Source: Anthoceros angustus
Lineage: Eukaryota > Streptophyta > Anthocerotopsida > Anthocerotales > Anthocerotaceae
DNA length: 64,000 nucleotides
Assembly (NCBI GenBank): GCA_010909165.1
Contig: VJWM01000011.1
Span: forward strand, 248,001 to 312,000
Reading direction: 5' to 3'
The translations under genes were made by a program, and so were the position numbers. Below, one piece after another: positions 12,290 through 23,138 of this stretch. Under the pieces are notes generated by a model that ran no database searches, had not been told where the DNA came from, and was given only the letters and a program-made list of their open reading frames with translations. Numbering within the stretch: the first letter of the stretch is position 1; the number at the start of each line of letters is the position of its first letter.

Positions 12290-12570
12290 GGCAAGAAGCC
12301 AAGTCCAAGGCCAAGGAGAGGAGGCGGAAGCCCAAGTCCAAGGCCAAGGAGAGGAGGCAAGCCCAAGTCCAAGGCCAGAGGAGGCGAAGAAGCCCAAGTC
12401 CAAGGCCAAGGAGAGGAGGCGGAAGCCCAAGTCCAAGGCCAAGGAGAGGAGGCGAAGAAGCCCAAGTCCAAGGCCAAGGAGAGGAGGCGAAGAAGCCCAA
12501 GTCCAAGGCCAAGGAGAGGAGGCGAAGCCCAAGTCCAAGGCCAAGGAGAGGAGGCGAAGCCCATACCAAG
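12290..12570 (+). repeat. 32-bp minisatellite in the Gypsy leader
   Basis: About eight to nine imperfect copies of a unit containing CCCAAGTCCAAGGCCAAGG followed by AGAGGAGGC. Units vary by loss of short GAAG or CCAAGG blocks. It lies between the left LTR and gag. The long leucine/proline-rich minus-strand frames across it come from the repeat. Confidence 0.85.
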
Positions 12571-12959
12571 AGGAAGGAATGAGGCTCCATAGGTGGCCTT
12601 TTAAGGCCAACCAACCAAGGGAGAAACAAGAGTATTTTACCTCCGGATTCCTAAGGGGGAGAAGATAGACATGGGTATGTCATCAGTCCATTTGATTTCA
12701 CTTTCTCCAAAAGTCCTAGTTGGCACCCCATCCAGGTATCGATCCACCCCACGGTGCTTAACTCTGAGTTCTATGCCTTGCTATCCAACTCACCCAGCTC
12801 ACATTTTTGACTATGTAGCCTGCAGAGTATTTGTATGCAATTTTAACATGCATAGATACTTAGAGGTTTCACTAATCACGATCTAAGATAGCGGGTGTGT
12901 TAACCTTGATTAAGGGTTTGATCTAGCCACTAACCGCCTGGAGTGCATGCCCGACACAC

Positions 12960-14560
12960 TGATCCGGACGGAGCTACCAACCAAAGAAGTCCATCGAGCG
13001 AATTCAAGTCCCACCAAGAGAGAGAAGTGCTAACACCTCGATTTTGGTACCAAAGGACACGGAGGAACCCAAATGACACAATCAACAATCTTTGAAGGAT
13101 CTGAGTGGCAACACACAAGACACGTTAGTGCCGCCGACAACTGGAAGCGATGAGGAGGACTTGTCTTGGAGTCGCCAAGATGGGAGGAGACAAGGATCGA
13201 ATGGAGTTGTTCACGTGACGAGCGGCACCTTGCCACCGGAGGACTTCATCGAGAAGTACGGTGCGTGGAGATGGAATTGAAGACCGGATACACGAAGCGA
13301 TACGGCTTCATCCAAATGCCAAGTACTTGGGGATGAAGCATTGGCGTGCTATCGCGAGCACAAGGCGAGGTTGTTGAGCGCACATCCGGAGGACTGAGTA
13401 GCTCAAGTTCAAGGAACCAAAGGCAGGAGTCACCGAGTGGGCACGATCCCATCAAGAGATGTTGACATCTTCCTACGGAGTTTCGCAAGCACGGATGAGA
13501 AGATCTCCGAGCACACTTCAAGATGAAGTCAGCGAGACGCAAGATGGCTTATCAAGAATCGACCATGGTACGTGACACCAAGATCATGAGTGACCGATCC
13601 GCAGAGAAGTACTTGCATTGCCATGCGCATGAAGGTGCAACAAGCGGTGCACAAGACGGGGGCAACACTACACCCTCAAGGAAGTGTACGAGATGGTCGA
13701 CAAGATAGGGCCACACACTTTCTCTCTCGTGGCAAAGTGATTACTCCAAAGACAAGTAGGAGTGGTGGACATGACCGACGCGGAGGTCGAGTGGAGGAGC
13801 TGAGACAAGCCAGCCCCACAGCCCAAGTGACGAGCCTCGCGAGGAGGTGCCGAGGGAGACCATTCTCATGAGTGCGAGCATGCATTCTGGAGGAGTCAAG
13901 GGTGAGGAGCCATGCCCTAGGTGTGGAGGTACGGCACAATGAAGCGGCATGTTGGGAGAAGCATCCGAATTGCGCCTCACGGGTTATCGAGCAGAACCCC
14001 GCCAATGCATCCGCCAACCTCATCCACAAAATCAAGAGCAAAGGCGCCGTGGAGGAGGCACCGAAGTCCCGTGGACAAAAGAAACGGAAGCATCAAAGAA
14101 GACGATGGATGCTACGTGGCACGCCTTGCAAAGCCGGAGAAGTTGGTGCGGCGAAGATCAAGGAGAGCAGCAGCTCATCATCGAGGACGAAGAAGATGAG
14201 CACAAGCTTGATACATGGCGACCGTGACTGTGATCCGCAAGGGGAAGAAACCTCCGCCTACGAGAGAAGATAGCTCGAGGAAGAAGAGGATGTCTTGACA
14301 CCAGCGGAAGACACGGAAGGAAGCTTCGGATCCTCTTCCCGAACCTATGCCAAGATGCCAAAGTCGCTTGAGCCATTGCCATGTGGAGCAACCTGTGGGA
14401 GCAACATCAAAGTCCAGAGGGCGATGGAGAAACCCATGCAGATTGTCGACGAGACGATGGCACAAAAGCTCGGAGATGCCATGTTTCATTTACAAGACAT
14501 GGGGTTGAGCGTGAAGGAAGTCGGGTTTGACTCGGATGTTGACAACCCTTGAAGACGAAG
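12960..14560 (+). pseudogene. gag-like region of the Gypsy element, frameshifted
   Basis: This stretch sits where gag belongs. Plus-strand codon-like sequence is present in shifting frames (for example LEPLPCGATCG and KLGDAMFHLQDMGLSVKE near 14,360-14,530), but no zinc knuckle or capsid motif could be recognised. The call rests on position between the leader and the protease. Confidence 0.45.
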
Positions 14561-14639
14561 CAAGTGTCCAAGATGTGCCACAGTGGCAATGATGTCATTG
14601 CCGACCAAGCCAAGCATCTCGTGGAGAAGCGGAATGTCG

Positions 14640-14810
14640 CACGAGTGGGTGGCTTTGGTCAACAATCGGGAGAGGCACATTGAAATCAATGGATTCGCAC
14701 CAAGGAGGGTGTTGATTGACACCGAGCACACCGGTGATCGTTGGAAGAAGAGTGAAGGAAGCGTGGGTCTCCACCAAGAAAGGTTGAAGGAAACCAAGTG
14801 GAAGATCCGA
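14640..14810 (+). pseudogene. Gypsy aspartic protease remnant
   Basis: The frame at 14,677-14,727 reads HIEINGFAPRRVLIDTEH, which corresponds to the family pattern of a beta strand, hydrophobic residues and LIDTGA. The D-T of the active site is present; the following G-A is disturbed. It lies just upstream of the methyltransferase. Confidence 0.6.
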
Positions 14811-15344
14811 TCGCACTGGGACCACGGAGCATGTGTTGGGGTGACAAGGTACATGTCAAGGTTTCATTCAAACCAAGAACAGACTTCACCTTTGTCGAGG
14901 TACAGCTTGGTCACCGATGCATACATTTGATGTCTTGCTGGAGCGACGCTTTGTACAAACCTCGAGTCATGGTGGATTTGTGGACGGAGACTACTATCGA
15001 CTGGCCGAGAAGCCGGAGCAAAACCGATGAACGGATTGCCGCATCCCTCTGCTGCATGGCAAGGATCATGAGAACCTCATTGCCAGCGCCTACCCGGTTT
15101 GGCGCCAGAGTGAAGGACACGCCATACGTTTGAACCTCTTGGCGTGTGTCTAACAACCAAGCCCGATGGAGGATTTCGACGAGGAGGAGGAAAAGCTAGG
15201 GTTGCAACCACCCTGAGGAGGTTCTTCAAGTCACCGGACGGAGCGGATCGCAGAATGAGCCGAAAAGCTGTGGAGGATGGTGCAAGAGGACCAGGTCCTA
15301 TGAGCCGGAGAACAAAGTTCTTGCCTAGGGTTGAGCCTGCTTGT

Positions 15345-16150
15345 GACCTAAACACCTGTGTCATCACATGGCGACCTGAAGACGGCATAGTGCTCGTGGA
15401 ACTCTTTGGAGGCATCGACGCCAAGCAGCAAAGTGTGGCATCAAAGTAAGATACGTGCATTGTGACCCGGATCCAAAAGCAAGGATTGTGTCACGTGCGC
15501 CGTAAGAGACTTGATGGGGAGTACCAACCTCCGACGGGGGAGCCGTGAAGGGTTACCGAAGCCGGCGGATGTTCGCATGATAGGGTTGTCCCATTTGAGT
15601 TGTCTTGGGCAACCGTGGACCTTGTCATCGCAGTTGGGAGTGTCAAGGACTATCCTCGCAGTAAAGGGTCAAGGTCTCAAGGATCCACGAACAGCATTGT
15701 TCTATGACCGATGAGGATCTTGCGCTTGATCCAAAGGGCAAGAAAGGCCTTGTGGATACATGTTGGAGAATGTGCCAAGATGCATGAGCGTGAAGAAGCA
15801 AGTTCGGAGGACTTTGCCACGATCCGAGGAGTGTTGGGTCGAGCTTCTATTGGATGCATTCAATTTGGTTCGAGGGCTCATAGGTTGAGGTCCATGTGGA
15901 CTAACCTTGCTCCCTTGGAACATTTGAAGTGTGCGAGGTCGCTCACCAAGCGACCTAATCATGTTGTCAAGGATGTGCTAGCATCGGAAGGCATGCCCAA
16001 CAAGTCATCAAGACGACAAGCCGTGACTTCGTGAACACGCCTGACACCCCATGGCGGCTTGGCCAACCTTTGTGTCCAAGTCCAAGTCTTACGCCTGGGA
16101 ACCATGGCCCCGGCTGTGGTGGATGACATGGCGAGGTTTTGGGAGAGCCA
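15345..16150 (+). pseudogene. C5 cytosine-specific DNA methyltransferase domain inside Gypsy pol
   Basis: Between protease and RT, five cytosine methyltransferase motifs appear in the right order. Motif I is IVLVELFGGI (15,387-15,416), the SAM-binding loop. A motif II-like acidic strand is VRYVHCDPDPKAR (15,446-15,484). Motif IV: DLVIA (15,618-15,632), then in another frame WECQGLS with the catalytic Cys at 15,641-15,643. A GLKDPRTALFYD stretch follows. Motif VI is GYMLENVP (15,754-15,777). Motif VIII is RAHRLRSMWTNL (15,873-15,908), resembling the AHRxRxxWxNL of DNMT3/DRM enzymes. Motif X is LGTMAPAVVDDMARFW (16,095-16,142). Such enzymes flip out a cytosine and transfer a methyl group from SAM to C5. 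Frames shift at least three times, so activity cannot be assumed. WEC in place of the usual PC before the catalytic Cys is odd and may be divergence or sequence error. Confidence 0.85.
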
Positions 16151-16439
16151 ACAGCCACAGAGGGAGTTGGCCATGGATTTGATGCCGGAGCCACGAAGAC
16201 ACCGGAGTGACCGAGAAGGAACGGTCGATTGCTTGGGCAAGCATTTGACGTGAACATGATGACTGGTTGTTTAGCTGAGTCTTACCAACTTCAAACCAAG
16301 AAGGCGGGGTTGCTGGGTTCGGGTGAAGGATATTCAAGACTCGCATCTCAACAGGAGAAGGCGAGTTTGAGGGCAAGGAGAGCGAGCACGAGGAAGGCAA
16401 GCCATCTCGAGCCACAACCACATGAGTGGTTAACAGCGC

Positions 16440-16664
16440 CGAGTTGAAGAGCAATCAACGGCCGCCTAAAGGAGTTGTTGGAGGCATCGCGACATGTGTT
16501 TGCTTTCACGCTATGAGATGGGGAAGTACACCAAAGGAAGTTCCACATAGAACTCGACTACGATGAACCAGTGTTCCAGAGGCATGTGCTCACAAGGCCG
16601 AGTGGGATTTGGTTGAGAATCGATGCCAAGAGCTTCTCAAAGGGCTGATTCGACGATCTAACTC
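16440..16664 (+). pseudogene. Gypsy reverse transcriptase, N-terminal part (before CACTA insertion)
   Basis: INGRLKELLEASRHVFAF and IELDYDEPVFQRHV are followed by EWDLVENRCQELLKGLIRRS, the usual lead-in to Gypsy RT (a basic GxIRPS-type motif). The frame is broken at the last Ser codon by the CACTA insertion and resumes at 37,108. Confidence 0.85.
16662..16664. repeat. CACTA target-site duplication CTC, left copy
   Basis: CTC directly precedes the terminal CACTA and recurs at 37,108-37,110 directly after TAGTG. Confidence 0.9.
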
Positions 16665-16673
16665 CACTACAAG

Positions 16674-18440
16674 GAGGCTACCTTTTACAAATGGGTCTAA
16701 GTTTAGTTAGAGGAAACTACAACACTCTTACTGACTCAAAGCCTGTTGTAAGTTTTTGAACATTTACAACAAGGGTTCCTAACTAATATGATGTGGCATG
16801 GATTTTACAACGGGGTTTGTTGACATGGCATTTGACATAATTTTACAACGGGATTTGTTGACATGGCATGTTGACACAAATTTTACAACGGGGTTTGTTG
16901 ACATGGCTTGCTCGTTGTACATGACGTTGTTAATTGTGCATAAACTCTTTTGATTTAGAAAACTATGGGGGTTATTTGTTAATAAAACTACATTTTGTTG
17001 AATTTATAATGACGTGGCATAAAGGATGTTGTAAAACGTACTTGTAAAAGACGTTGTAAACCATGTTTGTTGTAGATGTGGTTGTAAATTGTGCAAGACT
17101 TGATTTTTGGAATAATACCATTTATTGGAATATCTATGAATAGATTTATTATTTGCTGATGTGGCAAGTTCGTTGCAAATGATGTTGTAAATATGTTTCT
17201 CTGGATTTATGTTAGTTATGGGATTATCTTTTTTTTTTGTATTCTTGACGTGTCACATGCATTGTAGCTATGGTTGTAAAACGCATGAAAACCATTTTAT
17301 ATAAATATCTATAAATAAATTTATTATTTGCTGACATGGCAAGCTCATTGCAAATATCATTGTAAAATGGTTTCTCCAATTTATGTTATATTATTGGATT
17401 ATTCATTTATTGTATATTATTGACGTGGCACATGTCGTAACTATGGTTGTAAAATGCACAAGCCAGCCAATATCCATGAATAAATATATTATTTGCTGAT
17501 GTGGCATGTTTTATGTAAAATGCCGTTGTAAAATTTTGGAAGAGACCTTTTCCTTATTTATGTAATTTATGAGGTTATATATTAGTAAGATTCTTGATGT
17601 GGCATGCCTTTTCCTTATTTATGTAATTTATGAGGTTATATATTAGTAAGATTGCGATGTGGCATGCCTTTTCCTTATTTATGTAATTTATGAGGTTATA
17701 TATTAGTAAGATTGCGATGTGGCATGTCATGCCGTTGTAAATATGGAAGAGACCTTTTCCGATTTATGTCATTATGAGGCTATATATTTCGACCGAGTTC
17801 GCTCCACAACCCTTCTCCAATTGCAGGCGTGAAGATGAAGAAGAGGAATATAACGCTGGTGAGGAGGTTTCTCAGCGCGCTCGAATATATCGGCGAGGGG
17901 GGGCGTGCATGACGCAATGCATCTGCAGCTTTTCACCCGACTCCATCCTACAAGGACCGGAGATGATCCGGTTGTTGGAGCATCACTTTCCAAAATGATC
18001 AACAAGTGGGAGTGAAGAGGTATACCCAAACACACCTCTGTCCGTCACCTCCTCCCGCTTCTCTCCGATCGGTCACCTCCTCCCACGAAGACAAAGCATT
18101 CAATTGGGCTTTACCGGACCGTGTTTTACAACACGGTCCGTTTAAAAATGTACGTTATAAAATGTTTGAGACGGCCGAGATCGGGCCTCTCTCATGTTTT
18201 ACAACATCGTACAACCTAATCTAATTTACAACACGATCCATTGCAAACCTCACGTACATTGTAAAGCGTTTAAGAGAGGCCAAGATAGGCCTCCCACAAT
18301 TTTACAACATAGTCTAATTTACAACTTGCGCACTTGTATGTTGTAAAATGTATGACAAGGGATCAGCCTCTGCGTTTACACCAAATTCACAACGTAGTCT
18401 CATATACAAGGTCCATTGCAAAGCGATCTTGCAGCGTTGT
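16674..18440. repeat. left subterminal repeat field of the CACTA element
   Basis: Dozens of short motifs of the form TTTACAAC(G) or GTTGTAAA occur in both orientations, interleaved with a GACATGGCA/GATGTGGCA motif (for example 16,790-16,910 and 17,155-17,165). Subterminal motif clusters are the usual binding sites for CACTA-encoded DNA-binding proteins. No gene is supported here. Confidence 0.8.
17537..17726. repeat. 60-bp tandem repeat, three copies
   Basis: Three near-identical units start at CCTTTTCCTTATTTATG (17,548, 17,608, 17,668) and end in TATTAGTAAGATT plus GATGTGGCATG. They lie within the left subterminal field. Confidence 0.85.
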
Positions 18441-18869
18441 ATCTCGATCGGGCTTCGTGCCATTGACAAATTCACATTAGCGTAGTGCCATTGACAAATT
18501 CACGAGCCATGGCGGCGTTCAGAGAGACACAAGCCACGGTTCCCCAAGTACCACTTGCTTTCGTGCTCTCACATAAATCATAGCAAGAGTTAGGAACGCA
18601 CGAAGCGGAGTGCCGCAACCAGCACTCCACAACACCCTCAGGCAAGAGAGATGCACCACCTTCAAGCAAGAGACATGCACCACCTTCAGGCAAGAGACAT
18701 GCAGTCCTCTTCATGTGTCATTTAGCTGTCAAACAACTTCCACCAAAAATTGGACACTGTAACTCAGAGCGTGATTTCTTGATGCGAGAAGCCATATGAA
18801 CTAGCATCCATGAATACACTAAGGAGTACAGAGCCATTAAAGCTTGGTATTCTACCGATCTCGCTTCCA

Positions 18870-19766
18870 TCAGCCGCCCTCTTCTCCTCGCTCTTTTGGT
18901 TTGCTATCCGGGACGCCCAGTGTTGATGTTCTACAGGCTTTCCCCTGCGTTGCATCCATGTGAAATGTGAAAGAGATGTAGTGTGGCAATATGCAGGGGC
19001 TGGATGTTGAAGCCATGAGAAAATGCAGTGGACAACAAAGTTGCATAAACGTTTGCAAGGCGAGAATGCTCAAGCATTGAAAACTTGATGCGCATCTTCT
19101 ACTTCGCCACACTTTGCCTACATGTCCACGGGCAAGTGCCCACAAGTGTGTTATCTAGTCCTCTCTCCACAATCAGGAGTGCACACCTTATAAGGCACTT
19201 GCGTTTACCGAGCCTTGGAAGGCAAGCAAAGGTAACATGGTTGCCACAATCAGCCCTCCTTCTCCATTTGTCCATACGAACAAGCGCCTCTTGGCCAAGC
19301 CATGATTTGCATACCCAACTATCGGGCCGTCCATGTCACGACATCCTTTCGCCTAACCTATCGAAAACCGTGTTTGCCTCTTCCAGATTCACCACGGTTT
19401 GCGTACATGTCCACCGCATTGGCAATAAACAAGTTCGGTGGAATGTCATGCAACATATCATGCCGCACTTTTCGCTAGATTCGTGTCCACAAATGCACAA
19501 GCTTGAAGGGCTGCAAAGATGTGGGCATCCGCCTTCACACGAGCGACACATCGCATAGTAAAGTTGTATCGCCTCATTAGGCTCCCCATGTGTAGCATGC
19601 GGAGATTATTGAAAACCACATGAAGGGATTTGGTTTGCCCCCTCCGTAGCCTACCTCCGGATACATACATGCAAGATATGGTTCCCCAAGTATGTGATTG
19701 ACTCATCCAAGTTTGACTGAGATCATGAACGTCATCCCACAACCATGTCCTTCTTATCTCGCACAA
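18870..19766 (-). pseudogene. captured PPR-protein gene fragment inside the CACTA element
   Basis: Read on the minus strand, the segment shows plant pentatricopeptide-repeat patterns in order but in shifting frames: KADAHIFAALQACA (19,458-19,540), EEANTVFDRLGER (about 19,340-19,385), then VGYANHGLAK (about 19,280-19,310). These match the spacing of PPR repeats (LLQACA..., ARRVFDRM..., GYAQHGLGKEAL). PPR proteins bind organelle RNAs. The fragment lacks a start and has several frame breaks. I infer capture because it lies within the CACTA boundaries. Confidence 0.7.
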
Positions 19767-20199
19767 AGTTTTAGCGACATATAAAATGGATGAGGAATAG
19801 AATAGTCTATCTACATGATTTTACTCCGGCCTCGATAGCTTTCCCTACTCACATAACGTCGATGGTTACAGTGTCACGACTCCCATATCCAATCCGCACA
19901 CCTCCGCTCAGCTTGGGAGCTCGACTTGGAAGGAGAAGCACAATGACCCACGCATATTCAAAGAAACAAGCTTCTCATCCAACAAGTCGGCTTGAACATG
20001 TTGTTTAACCCGAGGACCTCACGGACTCCTTGCGAATGTCGTGAGCGAGAGCTCCTCTTACCTCGCCTAGTTTCCCACGCACAAGAGGGGAGTCCTAGGA
20101 AGTGGTGATGGGAGGACGGTTACTTGGTGTGGTCACTGAGAAGCGGTGGCCGCTCAAGTCCGCTTACACAGTCCGTAGTCCTATCTATTCAAATAGGTA

Positions 20200-20460
20200 G
20201 GACTCAAGTCCTTGGTCTTTGGGGTTTGGGAAAACAGACTCAAGTCCTTGGTCTTGGGTTTGAATGATGTTCCTTGGTCCTTAGTAGCAGATAGAAGCCT
20301 ATTTCAGTCCTTGGTCTTGAGGTTCGGAAGGATGTTCCTTGGTCCTTGGGAAAATGGTATGTAGATAGAAACCTAGTCCTTGGTCTTCGGGTTTCGGAAG
20401 GATGTTCCTTGGTCCTTGGGAAAAGTAGCATGTAGATAGAAACCTATTTCGAGGGCCGAG
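20200..20460. repeat. about 70-bp tandem repeat, three to four copies
   Basis: Units contain CAAGTCCTTGGTCTT, GATGTTCCTTGGTCCTT and GTAGATAGAAACCTA, separated by variable short stretches. Nothing else is seen in this stretch. Confidence 0.8.
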
Positions 20461-20829
20461 GAAGGCAACTTCCTTGAACCATGGGAATTCCGTTTTCTAG
20501 ATATTGCATGTAGGGCTATATATGCATGTTAGGTAGACTAGGGGTAAAATTGGCACATTCTAAGAGGCAACCGAATCGCCCTAAGGTAATGGATCAGAAT
20601 CCTAACGGTGTGTACTACCTAATGGGATGCACGATTACGAGCATCTTGGATGCTTGTGACACACATGTGTTTGTCTCGCTTCAAAATGTGAACGCACAAG
20701 TTCATGCGCAGGCAAGGAATCCTTCCGATCTTGGAAGAGCGGTTGGGGAATGGCATTTTCAACATCGATGGAGAGATGTGGAAGACGCAGGAAGACTTCA
20801 AGCTTGAGTTCTCTTCAGTGCTGTGATTA

Positions 20830-21260
20830 CGCACCAACGCGAGAGAGGTGCTCGCGGCAAGACATTGCCCAAGCTTGGGAAAGGAGGAGGTTGTTGACAT
20901 GCGGTGAATGATGGTGTGTGGAGCATGTTGCAATCCGCCTTCTTAATGCTCGTGAATTTTGCTCGATGATTCGTGCAAGCCATTGAAGGATCTCTTCGCG
21001 CATGACATTCGATTCCATTTGCAAAATCGGGCAACACCCTTAGGCAAGAGACATGCACCACCATCTATGAGTGCAATCGCGTTCCTTCCACAATTTGTGA
21101 GTGCATACGTGCCCTTTTGCATCTTCCAGCTCACCATATTTTGCGATCCTCTTTCATGGGTCGTTCAACTGCCAAAACTTGGCAGGCATTTTCCGTTCAC
21201 CAAATTTTGCATACATGTCCACTGTAGGTGCCCACCACTACATTCTCCAGCAGCCGAGCC
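20830..21260 (-). pseudogene. second, more decayed PPR-like remnant
   Basis: On the minus strand a VDMYAK-type pattern (near 21,200-21,220) and MVSWKMQKGTYAL (near 21,100) resemble PPR repeats; a CLLPEG/CLLPKG-type stretch recurs at 21,030-21,065 and at 18,640-18,710. Frame breaks are frequent. The match is by eye and weak. Confidence 0.4.
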
Positions 21261-21299
21261 CTTGCTGTACCCATAAGGGCATTCCATGTCACCATATCC

Positions 21300-23138
21300 T
21301 CGACAAAGCAAGCAAGACTACAAGAAAGGTTAGGGAATCACCACTAGTTGTCCATCATAGTGAAGACTAAACGAGGTTCTTTGAAATCATCATCCCCACT
21401 TGCCAATTAAGACGATCCATGTAACGTAGGGGTCGTCGTTCAATAGCCCATCATAGCATATGATGGATAACCGAGAGACAGACCGAGATTCTTGAATCAA
21501 GCAGCTTATCCCCACTCGCCAAGACCACATCCATGGTGCTCCCATTCCTCCTCCATAAGATGATCCGGTGGCGTGGCGCGTCGTTCTCTGACTCTCCGAG
21601 TGTCCAAAATTTGTCGACTTATTCTCCAAAACACGGAAGGAGGATTCGCACTCCTCTCTCGAGGTACTTAGCGCCAATTTGAGTAGGCGGGACAACTTCC
21701 CTACATCGGGCGGGGAACCCCAAGCCGGATGGCGCCACTTGTTCGCATGGCGGGCAGGGAGACTTGTATCACAACCATCTTGTGAAGCAAGCGGTGGCTA
21801 TGTCCTCACCTTGTTTACTATGTGTCCTCAACAATGGTCGAAGGCTCTGCGGCGGTTTTCCACGAGGACAAGCCAAAGGCGGCCCGAGTACACCGTGCCA
21901 CACAAGCCGTGAAAGGTGGAACCCGATACAAAACGGCTCCCGCTTGAGTGCGCATCGGAACAAAGGCGGGTGTCCGCTGCGGAGAAATCATCAACGTCTT
22001 GTCTTCTTTACTCTTTCCGGGACTACGCCGAGGCAACGGCCAAGATCGGATACCACACTCAAAGAAAAAGATTGATTTGTGGCCCAATTCTAGTGCCTCA
22101 TCGCTACCAAGAAGCCGGAAGAGGTCGATCATCGAAATTGGCGCGCAGCAACTACGCCGCAACAATCGGTCATGCGTTGGGCGTCGTAAACCCTTAAACC
22201 ACGAACCCGTTGCCTTACGGAACCCCAACAAGTCCAACGGTGAGGATGTGCAATTTGAAGAAGGGACGTCGGTGGCGGAAACCTACGCACTAACTATCTC
22301 GGATGTCGGTACCCATGTCGCATTAATATGCATCCGAGTTGAAGTCCGTTGCCTTGGATGCATTCGATGAAAGGCGATGCACCACGAGGAGCGATGCGGT
22401 GGTCGTGGTGACGGGCGGGCGATCAAGCGTGGAAATGGACCATGGTATCACGCTTTGCAACATTGATGATTTCACCGGACATGCAAGGATCCGCATCGGT
22501 AGAACCCCAACAACGGTGACCTAGCATGTTTTAAGAAAAACTAAAAATATTTTTGAACACCAACCTATATCAACTATCTATCTATCCTCCCATCGTCTCT
22601 CCCTCTTTACCTCTTTCGCATTGTACCCTTCCTTGCCCCGCATAACATGTCTATTACTCCAACTCTACTATGTAACTCATTGGTCATCATCCGCTCATAC
22701 TATATCATCTTCATCATCCTCACTCATGCTATCCCGACTAGAAGCCTCACGTTGTACTATCGTCTTCCACTAGAAGCCTCACGTTGTACTATCGTCTTCC
22801 ACGTCGTTTGTACTCACCATAATTATAATTAAATAAGTGAAATATTTAAGACTTGGGATACTTTTTATACTTATAAGAAAAGCTTTAAAATATTTTTCAA
22901 CCTATCAATTACCTATCTATCCTCCCACCCTCTCCACTCCTTATCCCTCTATAATCTCCACTCCTTATCCCTCTATCATCTCCCTTCCCCTTCTCCTTTC
23001 CACATAACAAGTCTATTACTCCAACTCTACTATGTAACTCATTGGTCATTATCGCTCACGCTATCATTGTCTTCATCATCCTCACCTATGATATCCGCAT
23101 CCTCATCATCTTGACTCATGTTATCCTCGTCTTGAGCC
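21300..23138. other. CACTA interior without an identified gene
   Basis: Plus-strand open stretches at 21,764-22,075 and 21,948-22,370 end in a readable segment near 22,340-22,520 (SSVEMDHGITLCNIDD...RIRIGRTPTTVT). I do not recognise the family. 22,520-23,100 is AT-rich with duplicated CTAGAAGCCTCACGTTGTAC units at 22,739 and 22,771. Confidence 0.35.

Noticed and set aside
12241-12629. Three long Leu/Pro/Ser-rich minus-strand ORFs of about 110 codons
   Set aside because: All three frames are open because of the 32-bp minisatellite; the products are low-complexity repeats.
22339-22524. Second DNA methyltransferase or other enzyme in the CACTA element
   Set aside because: The readable stretch has no SAM-binding or catalytic motif, and I could not name a family.
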